Source: JAGPFW01 sp964535155 (lineage in GTDB: Bacteria; Patescibacteriota; WWE3; UBA101185; UBA10185). Taken from it: a stretch of DNA of 5,668 nucleotides. Below the pieces are notes generated by a model that ran no database searches, was not told the origin of the DNA, and saw only the letters and a list, made by a program, of their open reading frames with translations. Below are positions 1-4,770 of this stretch, one piece after another. Made by a program: the position numbers and the translations under genes. The stretch covers positions 1-5,668 of the forward strand of contig CAZHSR010000042.1 in assembly GCA_964535155.1 (NCBI GenBank). Direction: 5' to 3'. The stretch's first letter is position 1, and every line of letters starts with the position of its first letter.

Positions 1-447
1 AGGGATTTCTGTAGGCATATCTCCTTTTGCACGAGCATACTTATACAAAGCCTTTCCTTTGTACTTTGCCGCCGAATAAGCTGGAACTTTTTGCATAAAC
101 TTACCAACATACTTTGCAAAGGCATTTGATAAGGTTTCTTTGTTTATAATTTGGGTCACCGTCTCATCCGAAAGAGCGGTGAAACCTTCGGTAAGGGAAA
201 GAGGACCTTCCATATCATAAGTTGCTGAAACCACTCCCAAAGCCATTTCAAAAACATACTCTTTGGGCATTTGCATAAAATCCTCCTGCTTTTTTGTGTC
301 AAGATCAGTTAAAATTATCAAAACTCCTGTGGCTAGAGGGTCAAGAGTCCCCGCATGCCCCACTTTTTTAATGTTTAAAAGCGATTTAGTCTTGCGAACA
401 ACATCATTGCTGGTCCAATTGAGGGGTTTGTTGATATTGAGGATCAT
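1..447 (-). CDS. truB: tRNA pseudouridine(55) synthase TruB, 5' part (C-terminus beyond window)
   Basis: TruB isomerises U55 to pseudouridine in the T-loop of most tRNAs and acts in the cytoplasm. The 149 codons visible start MILNINKPLNWTSNDVV, which fits the family's N-terminal KPxGWTSxDVV segment. The signature GHAGTLDPLATGVL spans about residues 30-43, with the catalytic aspartate at D36. KEY at 62-64 and QKVPAYSAAKYKGKALY at about 119-135 match the later conserved motifs. The frame stays open to base 1, so the gene is cut by the window edge; the family is usually about 230-310 residues. The start at 447 puts the conserved motifs at their usual distance from the N-terminus. No Shine-Dalgarno sequence precedes it (the upstream bases on this strand read AAACTCCACCC). 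It is divergent from the small gene at 563. The assignment is secure; the start is very likely. Confidence 0.96.
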   Translation of the reverse strand, partial: MILNINKPLNWTSNDVVRKTKSLLNIKKVGHAGTLDPLATGVLIILTDLDTKKQEDFMQMPKEYVFEMALGVVSATYDMEGPLSLTEGFTALSDETVTQIINKETLSNAFAKYVGKFMQKVPAYSAAKYKGKALYKYARAKGDMPTEIP

Positions 448-458
448 GGGTGGAGTTT

Positions 459-464
459 ATCATA
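459..464 (-). promoter_or_regulatory. Possible -10 box for truB
   Basis: On the minus strand TATGAT (5 of 6 matches to TATAAT) lies 11 nt before the truB ATG. Transcription from it would start about 4-6 nt before the codon, giving an almost leaderless message. This agrees with the missing ribosome-binding site. There is no recognisable -35 and no TG extension, so this is a weak call made mainly from position. Confidence 0.3.
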
Positions 465-494
465 GTTGGAAAAGCGGATTTAGGAGAAATGGAG

Positions 495-522
495 TTGACT
501 TATAGGGTTTTGGCAATATAAT
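495..522 (+). promoter_or_regulatory. Near-consensus sigma70-type promoter for the 563-928 gene
   Basis: TTGACT at 495-500 (5 of 6 to TTGACA) and TATAAT at 517-522 (6 of 6) are separated by 16 bp. The predicted transcription start is near 529, giving a leader of about 34 nt that contains the AAGGGGG ribosome-binding site. It is the best-matching promoter in the window and lies in the truB-divergent intergenic region. Prediction from sequence only. Confidence 0.72.
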
Positions 523-550
523 TGAAAAATCTTAGTAACCAAATACGCAT

Positions 551-557
551 AAGGGGG
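551..557 (+). promoter_or_regulatory. Ribosome-binding site of the 563 gene
   Basis: AAGGGGG ends 5 nt before the ATG at 563. It supports this ATG as the start and contrasts with truB, thrS and the 64-aa gene, which have no visible Shine-Dalgarno sequence. Confidence 0.7.
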
Positions 558-562
558 TTATC

Positions 563-928
563 ATGGGGGAAAAGAAGCCGAGAATTGCGTTGATTATGGA
601 TGACTTTGAATTCGCTTTTTTTAATGCACATGAGGAAACACTTAAAGATGAAGGCTATGCGGTTAAAGAAATCTTTTGGTGCAACCCTAAAAATGGAAGA
701 AGAGAACCCGAGAGAGCTTTTCAGAGGGCATGTGGATATAACATTGTCATCGTAATGTTCACACGACATGAGAAAAAGCTGGCAGAGAATTTCATCAAGA
801 GGTTGCAAGAGAAAGGAGTTAAGGTCATAACTCTTGAGCACGATATTAAGGGTGCAGACGAATTCCTTGACCTCCATTTGAGTTTAGATGAGTTGCTCTC
901 CACAGTAAGAAAACTTGCAAGGAAATAA
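563..928 (+). CDS. Small alpha/beta protein resembling a degenerate response-regulator receiver domain
   Basis: The 121-residue product has alternating hydrophobic strands and amphipathic helices and no signal peptide or membrane segment. The first strand, RIALIMDD (7-14), ends in two aspartates, like the acidic pocket of CheY-type receivers. The C-terminal GADEFLDLHLSLDELL (97-112) closely follows the receiver ending 'GADDYLxKPFxLDELLxxVR'. Where receivers carry the phosphoacceptor Asp at the end of strand 3, this protein reads NIVIVMFTRHEKK (60-72), with no Asp. The usual Lys-Pro after strand 5 is replaced by L-H-L, and helix 4 seems shortened. If it is a receiver, it is probably not phosphorylated in the standard way. 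A DUF2325-like or other Rossmann-type fold is an alternative. It has its own promoter, ribosome-binding site and terminator, so it is a single-gene unit between truB and thrS. The coding call is good; the function is unknown. Confidence 0.8.
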   Translation: MGEKKPRIALIMDDFEFAFFNAHEETLKDEGYAVKEIFWCNPKNGRREPERAFQRACGYNIVIVMFTRHEKKLAENFIKRLQEKGVKVITLEHDIKGADEFLDLHLSLDELLSTVRKLARK

Positions 929-939
929 TACGCATGTAG

Positions 940-973
940 ACTCTTCGAAGACCTTCTTCGGAGAGTTTTTTTT
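940..973 (+). terminator. Strong intrinsic terminator after the 563 gene
   Basis: ACTCTTCGAAG (940-950) pairs with CTTCGGAGAGT (956-966) in an 11-bp stem containing one T-G wobble, around a 5-nt loop. An uninterrupted run of eight T (966-973) follows. It starts 11 nt after the stop codon. It separates the small upstream gene from the thrS operon, so thrS needs its own promoter. Confidence 0.92.
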
Positions 974-999
974 ATAAAAAGAGTAAAGAAGTGTCCTCG

Positions 1000-1008
1000 T
1001 GATATAAT
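1000..1008 (+). promoter_or_regulatory. Extended -10 promoter for thrS operon, predicted leaderless
   Basis: TGATATAAT combines a TG extension with a perfect TATAAT (1003-1008). No convincing -35 is present 16-18 bp upstream, which is typical of extended -10 promoters. The ATG of thrS begins only 8 bases after the box ends, so transcription would start at or within a few bases of the A of ATG. No Shine-Dalgarno sequence precedes that ATG. I infer a leaderless or nearly leaderless thrS message. Confidence 0.6.
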
Positions 1009-1015
1009 AAAACTC

Positions 1016-2809
1016 ATGAGCGTTAAGGAAGTTAAGGAAGAAATTAAAGAAGAAGCTTTAAAGCACACCGCAGAGCATATTCTGCATACGGCGATGCAAA
1101 AGCTTTATCCAAACTTAAGAAAGGTTATGGGACCTCCCATTGAGATGGGATTTTATTTTGATTTTGATTTAGAAGGACAAAACATCTCCCCCGATGATTT
1201 CCCTTCCATTGAAGCCGAGATGCAAAAAATCATTGAGGCTAATTTACCTATTATAAAGAGAGAAGTCTCAGTAGAAGAAGCCAAAGAACTATTTAAAAGC
1301 AATCAATATAAGCTAAACACCATAGACCGATTGGAGAAAGAGGGCGAAGGCACTTTTTCAATCTATGAAATCGGCTCCCCCAAAGACACATACCACGATA
1401 TAGACCTTTGCAAAGGCCCCCACCTAGAATCCACAGGTCAAGTTAAAGCCTTTAAACTAACCGAAGTAGCTGGTGCCTATTACCTTGGCGATGAAAAGAA
1501 CAAGATGCTCCAAAGAATTTACGGCGTTGCTTTTTCTTCACAAAAGGAACTAGAGGAATACCTAAACCTTATAGAAGAAGCCAAAAAACGAGACCATCGC
1601 AAACTCGGGCAACAACTAGACCTATTTTGCTTCTCAGAACTTGTTGGCCCGGGCCTCCCCATGTTCACACCAAAAGGCACAATTATAAAAGAGGAACTTC
1701 AAAAACATGTGGAAAAAGTTTGTAGAGACTTTGGTTTTGAAAAAGTTATCACCCCACACCTAGCAAAAATAGACCTATATGAACTCTCGGGTCACGCCAA
1801 AAAATTTTCGGATGAGCTTTTCCATGTAAACTCAATAAAAGGGCATGAATTTGTCATGAAACCTGTACAATGCCCTCACCAAACTCAAATTTACGCATCC
1901 AAACTTCGCTCTTATAAAGATCTTCCAATTAGATACATGGAATCAGAAAAGCAGTATAGAGCGGAAAAACCAGGCGAAGTTGGCGGATTAAACAGGGTTT
2001 ATGCAATTACAGTGGAAGATGGGCACTCTTTTTGTACTGTTGACCAAGTAAAAGACGAGGTAAAAGGCATGATTAACATTATTAAAGAGTTTTATTCCGC
2101 CTTAGGACTCTGGGAAAATTCATGGGTATCACTTTCAGTTAGAGATTATGACCACCCTGAAAAATATATTGGCGAAGCCTGTGATTGGGACACTTGTGAA
2201 AGCATGCTTCAAGAAGTCTCTAATGAGATGGGTCTTAATGCCAAAAGATGCGAAGGAGAAGCGGCTTTATACGGACCAAAAATTGATGTCATGTTTAAAG
2301 ACTCTTTGGGAAAGGAAATCCAAATTCCAACCGTTCAAGTGGATTTTGCAACTCCAAAAAGATTTACCCTATATTATATAAACGACAAGGGCGAAAAAGT
2401 TCCTCCTGTAATGGTTCATAGAGCAATTTTAGGATCTTACGAACGAATGATGGCCCTCCTCATAGAACACTTTGCAGGAGCCTTCCCAGTATGGCTAAGC
2501 CCAATTCAGGTACAAGTTATACCCATTTCGGAGAAAAACACTGAATATGCAAATAAAATTTCCACTCAACTGAAAAATGATGACATCCGTGTGGCAGTAG
2601 ATTCTTCGGATAGTACTATGCAACAAAAAATAAGAGAAGCTCAGATGCAAAAGATACCCTATATGTTAATAATAGGGGATAAAGAGCAGGAGAAAAATCA
2701 AGTGAGCGTGAGATTAAGAACTGAAGAAAATAAGGGAGTTATGTCATTAGACGATTTTACTGATATAATGGGAAAGAAGTATTTGACCAAATCACTGGAT
2801 TTATGGTAA
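1016..2809 (+). CDS. thrS: Threonyl-tRNA synthetase lacking the TGS domain
   Basis: ThrRS activates threonine with ATP, charges tRNA-Thr and edits mischarged Ser-tRNA. The 597-aa product begins directly in the editing region: HxxxH at H17/H21 and the CxxxH partner at C132/H136 (LCKGPH) are intact. RDHRKLGQQLDLF (192-204) leads into the class II catalytic core. The zinc ligands are C286 (KPVQCPH), H337 (EDGHSFC) and H468 (VMVHRAILGS). The motif 2 arginine is R315 (YRAEKPGE). The anticodon-binding domain follows WLSPIQVQV (493-501). The N-terminal TGS domain of about 60 residues found in E. coli ThrRS (642 aa) is absent, and only about 16 residues precede the editing motif. Positions 437-439 read I-P-T where many bacterial enzymes have a small residue (LGT, CGT or LST). 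It is the first gene of the thrS-infC-rpmI-rplT cluster. No upstream in-frame ATG, GTG or TTG was seen near the start. Confidence 0.98.
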   Translation: MSVKEVKEEIKEEALKHTAEHILHTAMQKLYPNLRKVMGPPIEMGFYFDFDLEGQNISPDDFPSIEAEMQKIIEANLPIIKREVSVEEAKELFKSNQYKLNTIDRLEKEGEGTFSIYEIGSPKDTYHDIDLCKGPHLESTGQVKAFKLTEVAGAYYLGDEKNKMLQRIYGVAFSSQKELEEYLNLIEEAKKRDHRKLGQQLDLFCFSELVGPGLPMFTPKGTIIKEELQKHVEKVCRDFGFEKVITPHLAKIDLYELSGHAKKFSDELFHVNSIKGHEFVMKPVQCPHQTQIYASKLRSYKDLPIRYMESEKQYRAEKPGEVGGLNRVYAITVEDGHSFCTVDQVKDEVKGMINIIKEFYSALGLWENSWVSLSVRDYDHPEKYIGEACDWDTCESMLQEVSNEMGLNAKRCEGEAALYGPKIDVMFKDSLGKEIQIPTVQVDFATPKRFTLYYINDKGEKVPPVMVHRAILGSYERMMALLIEHFAGAFPVWLSPIQVQVIPISEKNTEYANKISTQLKNDDIRVAVDSSDSTMQQKIREAQMQKIPYMLIIGDKEQEKNQVSVRLRTEENKGVMSLDDFTDIMGKKYLTKSLDLW

Positions 2810-2824
2810 CTTATACTTCGTTTT

Positions 2825-2829
2825 GGAGG
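2825..2829 (+). promoter_or_regulatory. Shine-Dalgarno GGAGG that fixes the infC start
   Basis: GGAGG is the strongest ribosome-binding site in the window. It lies between the thrS stop (2807-2809) and the in-frame ATA at 2837, leaving a 7-nt spacer, which is the normal range. No ATG, GTG or TTG lies at a usable distance downstream in the IF3 frame. The site therefore argues that translation really starts at the ATA. Confidence 0.85.
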
Positions 2830-2836
2830 TAATTAT

Positions 2837-3343
2837 ATATCTAAGTACTATCAATTAAACGAAAGAATTAATGCGGATAAGCTCCGAGTCATAACCAGAG
2901 ATGGAGAGAACCTTGGGGTTATTAGTAAAGCAGAAGCACTGAGTATTGCAAGAGATAGGGGAGAGGACCTGATTTTGATAGCGGAAGAGTCAAATCCTCC
3001 TGTAGCAAAGATCTTGGACTTTAAAAAGTTTTTATATGAGCAAAATAAAAAGGCTCAGCAAGTTAAGGCAGGGTCAAAAAAGAGTGAGTTAAAGGAATTT
3101 AAGTTTGGACCTACTATAGACGATGGGGATTTAAACATAAGAATTGGGAGAAGCAGGGGATTTATAAAGGATGGGAACAGAGTTAAGATTACAGTTCAAA
3201 TGAAGGGAAGAGAGAACGCTTACCCAAAGTTAGCGGAGGAAAAGATTGAGACTGTTATAAAAGGATTGGCAGATGTAGCTAGAGCAGAAGGAAGCATTGA
3301 AAGGAAGGGCACGCAACTTTCGGTTACGATGGTGAAACTGTAA
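2837..3343 (+). CDS. infC: Translation initiation factor IF-3, start codon ATA
   Basis: IF3 binds the 30S subunit, prevents premature 50S joining and proofreads the start codon and initiator tRNA. Read from the ATA at 2837 the product is 168 aa, a normal IF3 length. The N-domain starts SKYYQLNERINADKLRVI (2-19), continues ENLGVISKAEAL (24-35) and reaches SNPPVAKILDFKKF (52-65). A lysine-rich linker (about 68-84) precedes the C-domain, with KEFKFGPTIDDGDL (about 86-99) and VKITVQMKGRE (about 117-127). A start at the first conventional start codon in frame (TTG, 2975) would delete about 46 conserved residues, so that is rejected. AUU, AUC and AUA-type starts are a known feature of infC: IF3 discriminates against them and so represses its own synthesis, and the same control is likely here. 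It lies 27 nt after thrS in the same frame and 22 nt before rpmI. Confidence 0.97.
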   Translation: MSKYYQLNERINADKLRVITRDGENLGVISKAEALSIARDRGEDLILIAEESNPPVAKILDFKKFLYEQNKKAQQVKAGSKKSELKEFKFGPTIDDGDLNIRIGRSRGFIKDGNRVKITVQMKGRENAYPKLAEEKIETVIKGLADVARAEGSIERKGTQLSVTMVKL

Positions 3344-3365
3344 AAATATAAAAGGAATTAAAAAT

Positions 3366-3584
3366 ATGCCAAAGTTAAAAACAAGAAAGACACTCGCAAA
3401 GAGAATAAAAATAACAAAAACTGGAAAAGTAATGGTTGGTGCAATTAGAAACGGCCACTTAAAGAGAAAATCCAGCGCTAACCTAAAAGGCCGAAAAAAG
3501 GGTTTAAGAGTTTTTAGTCAAAAAGCATTAAAAGCAACATTTAAAAGTCTGCTCGCTAAGAAAGGTAAAAATATAAATGCCTAG
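3366..3584 (+). CDS. rpmI: 50S ribosomal protein bL35
   Basis: bL35 is a small basic protein of the large ribosomal subunit. The product is 72 aa and starts MPKLKTRKTLAKRIKITKTG, matching the family opening MPKxKTxxxxAKRFKxTxxG. The family's internal HLxxxKS element appears as HLKRKSS at residues 31-37. At 72 residues it is slightly longer than the usual 64-66; the extra length is a lysine-rich tail ending KKGKNINA. AAAGGA at 3351-3356 lies 9 nt before the ATG. The last 8 bases overlap rplT, suggesting translational coupling. It sits between infC and rplT, the conserved order. Confidence 0.98.
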   Translation: MPKLKTRKTLAKRIKITKTGKVMVGAIRNGHLKRKSSANLKGRKKGLRVFSQKALKATFKSLLAKKGKNINA

Positions 3585-3927
3585 AGTAAGAGGAGGGCCA
3601 AGAGCCCATCAAGCACATAAAAAGGTAATACTTGCTGCAAAAGGGTACAGAATGTCCCGAAGCAAATTGTTTAGCAGAGCTCAACAGGCTGTAATAAGAG
3701 CTGGTGAACACGCTTTTCATGGAAGAAAAGAGAAAAAGAGAGACTTTAGAAGGCTTTGGATTCAAAGAATAACTGCTGCTTTAACAGGGTTTGACATAAA
3801 CTACAGCAGGTTTGTAAAGGCTTTGGCTGACAAAAAGATAACGCTAAACCGAAAAACTTTATCTCAAATGGCTGTGATGGATCCTGAGGGGTTTGGTAAG
3901 GTTGTTGAGGCTGCTACTAAAGAATAA
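3577..3927 (+). CDS. rplT: 50S ribosomal protein bL20
   Basis: bL20 binds 23S rRNA and is needed early in 50S assembly; in E. coli it also represses the rpmI-rplT message. The 116-aa product has the family features: a basic N-terminus MPRVRGGPRAHQAHKK, AKGYRMSRSKLF (about 21-32), the core QAVIRAGEHAF (about 37-47), and FRRLWIQRITAA (about 57-68), followed by the C-terminal helical region. The ATG lies inside the end of rpmI (8-nt overlap). AAAGG at 3561-3565 is 11 nt upstream, so reinitiation after rpmI is likely the main route. No room exists for an E. coli-type operator pseudoknot between the two genes. It is the last recognisable gene of the block. Confidence 0.98.
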   Translation: MPRVRGGPRAHQAHKKVILAAKGYRMSRSKLFSRAQQAVIRAGEHAFHGRKEKKRDFRRLWIQRITAALTGFDINYSRFVKALADKKITLNRKTLSQMAVMDPEGFGKVVEAATKE

Positions 3928-3935
3928 GAATCCGA

Positions 3936-3953
3936 AAAACTTCATCCAGTTTT
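3936..3953 (+). terminator. Possible weak terminator hairpin after rplT
   Basis: AAAACT (3936-3941) and AGTTTT (3948-3953) can form a 6-bp stem with a 6-nt loop, 9 nt after the rplT stop. The stem is AT-rich and no T-run follows beyond the TTTT already in the stem. It is a poor intrinsic terminator and may only be a 3'-end stabilising hairpin or chance. Confidence 0.25.
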
Positions 3954-3994
3954 AAAATACAATCCACTTGATTTTTTCTCAATTTTATACATAC

Positions 3995-4008
3995 TTGTAT
4001 TAGTACAA
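3995..4008. repeat. Short palindrome TTGTA-TTAG-TACAA in the rplT downstream spacer
   Basis: A perfect 5-bp inverted repeat with a 4-nt centre lies 45 bp upstream of the -10 box of the 64-aa gene, in the 137-bp AT-rich spacer 3928-4064. TCAATT (3979-3984) and AATTGA (4017-4022) flank it as an outer inverted pair. It could be an operator or part of a weak hairpin. In such AT-rich DNA, chance is a real alternative. Confidence 0.3.
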
Positions 4009-4052
4009 AATTTATTAATTGATTTAGCAAGTCAAAATTCTAAAAAATAATT

Positions 4053-4058
4053 TATAAT
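4053..4058 (+). promoter_or_regulatory. -10 box of the 64-aa gene, predicted leaderless
   Basis: A perfect TATAAT ends 6 nt before the ATG at 4065. The arrangement nearly repeats that of thrS: TATAATAATTCTATG here, TATAATAAAACTCATG there. No Shine-Dalgarno sequence precedes the ATG. No clear -35 or TG extension was found. The repeated spacing supports a leaderless start, but in an AT-rich spacer a TATAAT can occur by chance. Confidence 0.5.
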
Positions 4059-4064
4059 AATTCT

Positions 4065-4259
4065 ATGCGAAAAAAGGAACCAAGAAAATCGGTAAAAAAA
4101 GTGGAAAGAACAGATAGAGAGGAGACTCTTGTGAGGGCTTTTGAGGAGGATTTTGGAGTAGATCTTGAAGTAAGAGGTGATATGAAGCTTGAGACTTACT
4201 TTAGAAGACTAGGATACCCAGAACTTGCTAAAGCCTTAAAGAAATCTTTTTCATTATAG
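4065..4259 (+). CDS. Small charged hypothetical protein (64 aa)
   Basis: I do not recognise this protein. It starts MRKKEPRKSVKKVERTDREE, a strongly basic and probably unstructured tail of about 20 residues. A predicted helical and more acidic part follows (LVRAFEEDFGVDLEV, 22-36), then a C-terminal segment LETYFRRLGYPELAKALKK (42-60). It has no cysteine, signal peptide or membrane segment. The basic tail could suggest binding to nucleic acid or the ribosome, but that is inference from composition only. Support for it being a gene is the TATAAT placed for a leaderless start, regular amphipathic patterning and same-strand position after rplT. The gene at 4328 begins about 68 nt later and may be co-transcribed. 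The TAG stop overlaps a possible ATA start of that next frame. Confidence 0.62.
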   Translation: MRKKEPRKSVKKVERTDREETLVRAFEEDFGVDLEVRGDMKLETYFRRLGYPELAKALKKSFSL

Positions 4260-4327
4260 TAAATAGACCATCCTTAACAATATTTGAAAAAAATGTCCAA
4301 TGGAACCTAAAGGTTGTAGGTGTACTT

Positions 4328-4765
4328 TTGTCTGGGGCAAATAAAGTAAAAGCAAAGGCTAGAAGTGGTTACTACAAATCAGGGATTATAATAGCTTCTT
4401 CTGTTGTAGAAGGACTTATGTATAAGAAGCTGGAAAAGGGAATTAATACAACTAAAACACTCAAAAGTTCTCATTACAAGGGGTATAACATTCTTCCCAA
4501 GCAATTTGTAAGTAAAGATGGAAACAGAATTTGCTTATGCGAAAGAATTGAAGAGATTTTTAGCTTAGGTAAACAGACGGATTTTAAGAGAATTAATGAG
4601 ACCTGTTTAAAACTAGAAATAATATCCAAAGAAACATTTATCAAGCTAGAGAAAATAAGACAGTTAAGGAATAAACTACACATCCAAAGTTTAGAAAAAG
4701 TGGATAGGAGTTACACAAAAAAGGAATTGGAATTTGTATTAAGGGTTTTGAACAAGCTGATGTAA
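4328..4765 (+). CDS. Hypothetical helical protein, HEPN-like C-terminus; start uncertain
   Basis: I do not recognise a named family. From the TTG at 4328 the product is 145 aa. It has an N-terminal helix GYYKSGIIIASSVVEGLMYKKL (14-35), a middle region with KDGNRICLCERIEEIF (63-78), and a C-terminal helix KLEKIRQLRNKLHIQ (106-120). The ending RQLRNKLH (111-118) resembles the Arg-(Asn)-His element of HEPN or DUF4145-like all-alpha proteins, several of which are RNases or toxins. This is a pattern resemblance, not an assignment. AGGTG at 4318-4322 lies 5 nt before the TTG and could be its ribosome-binding site. The frame is open back to 4232 and its translation, including FEKNVQWNLKVVGVLL just before the TTG, looks like real protein, so the true start may lie upstream. 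It ends 5 nt from the pheT stop, convergently. Confidence 0.7.
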   Translation: MSGANKVKAKARSGYYKSGIIIASSVVEGLMYKKLEKGINTTKTLKSSHYKGYNILPKQFVSKDGNRICLCERIEEIFSLGKQTDFKRINETCLKLEIISKETFIKLEKIRQLRNKLHIQSLEKVDRSYTKKELEFVLRVLNKLM

Positions 4766-4770
4766 AGGAC

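Noticed and set aside
263..505. 80-aa plus-strand open frame
   Set aside because: It lies antisense over the start of truB, whose motifs are unmistakable, and its translation shows no family features.
976..1015. T-box, riboswitch or tRNA-like leader controlling thrS
   Set aside because: Only about 40 nt separate the upstream terminator from the thrS start, and the -10 box occupies part of it, leaving no space for such an element.
500..1068. Two minus-strand open frames (500-877 and 721-1068)
   Set aside because: They are antisense to the 563 gene and run through its terminator. Their translations are Ser/Leu/Phe-rich, typical of antisense reading of A-rich coding DNA.
2148..2381. 77-aa open frame within thrS
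   Set aside because: It is an out-of-frame shadow inside the conserved ThrRS catalytic core.
2975..3343. infC starting at TTG 2975 (122 aa)
   Set aside because: It would remove most of the IF3 N-domain, which is clearly encoded upstream in frame and preceded by GGAGG at a proper distance from ATA 2837.
3556..3765. 69-aa minus-strand open frame
   Set aside because: Antisense to rplT, with no independent support.
4300..4344. Short ATG frame encoding MEPKGCRCTFVWGK before the 4328 gene
   Set aside because: It has only 14 codons, a poor ribosome-binding site and overlaps the better-supported frame. A leader peptide cannot be excluded but nothing supports it.
4474..4683. 69-aa minus-strand open frame
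   Set aside because: Antisense to the 4328 gene. Its hydrophobic Leu/Ser-rich translation is typical of antisense reading.
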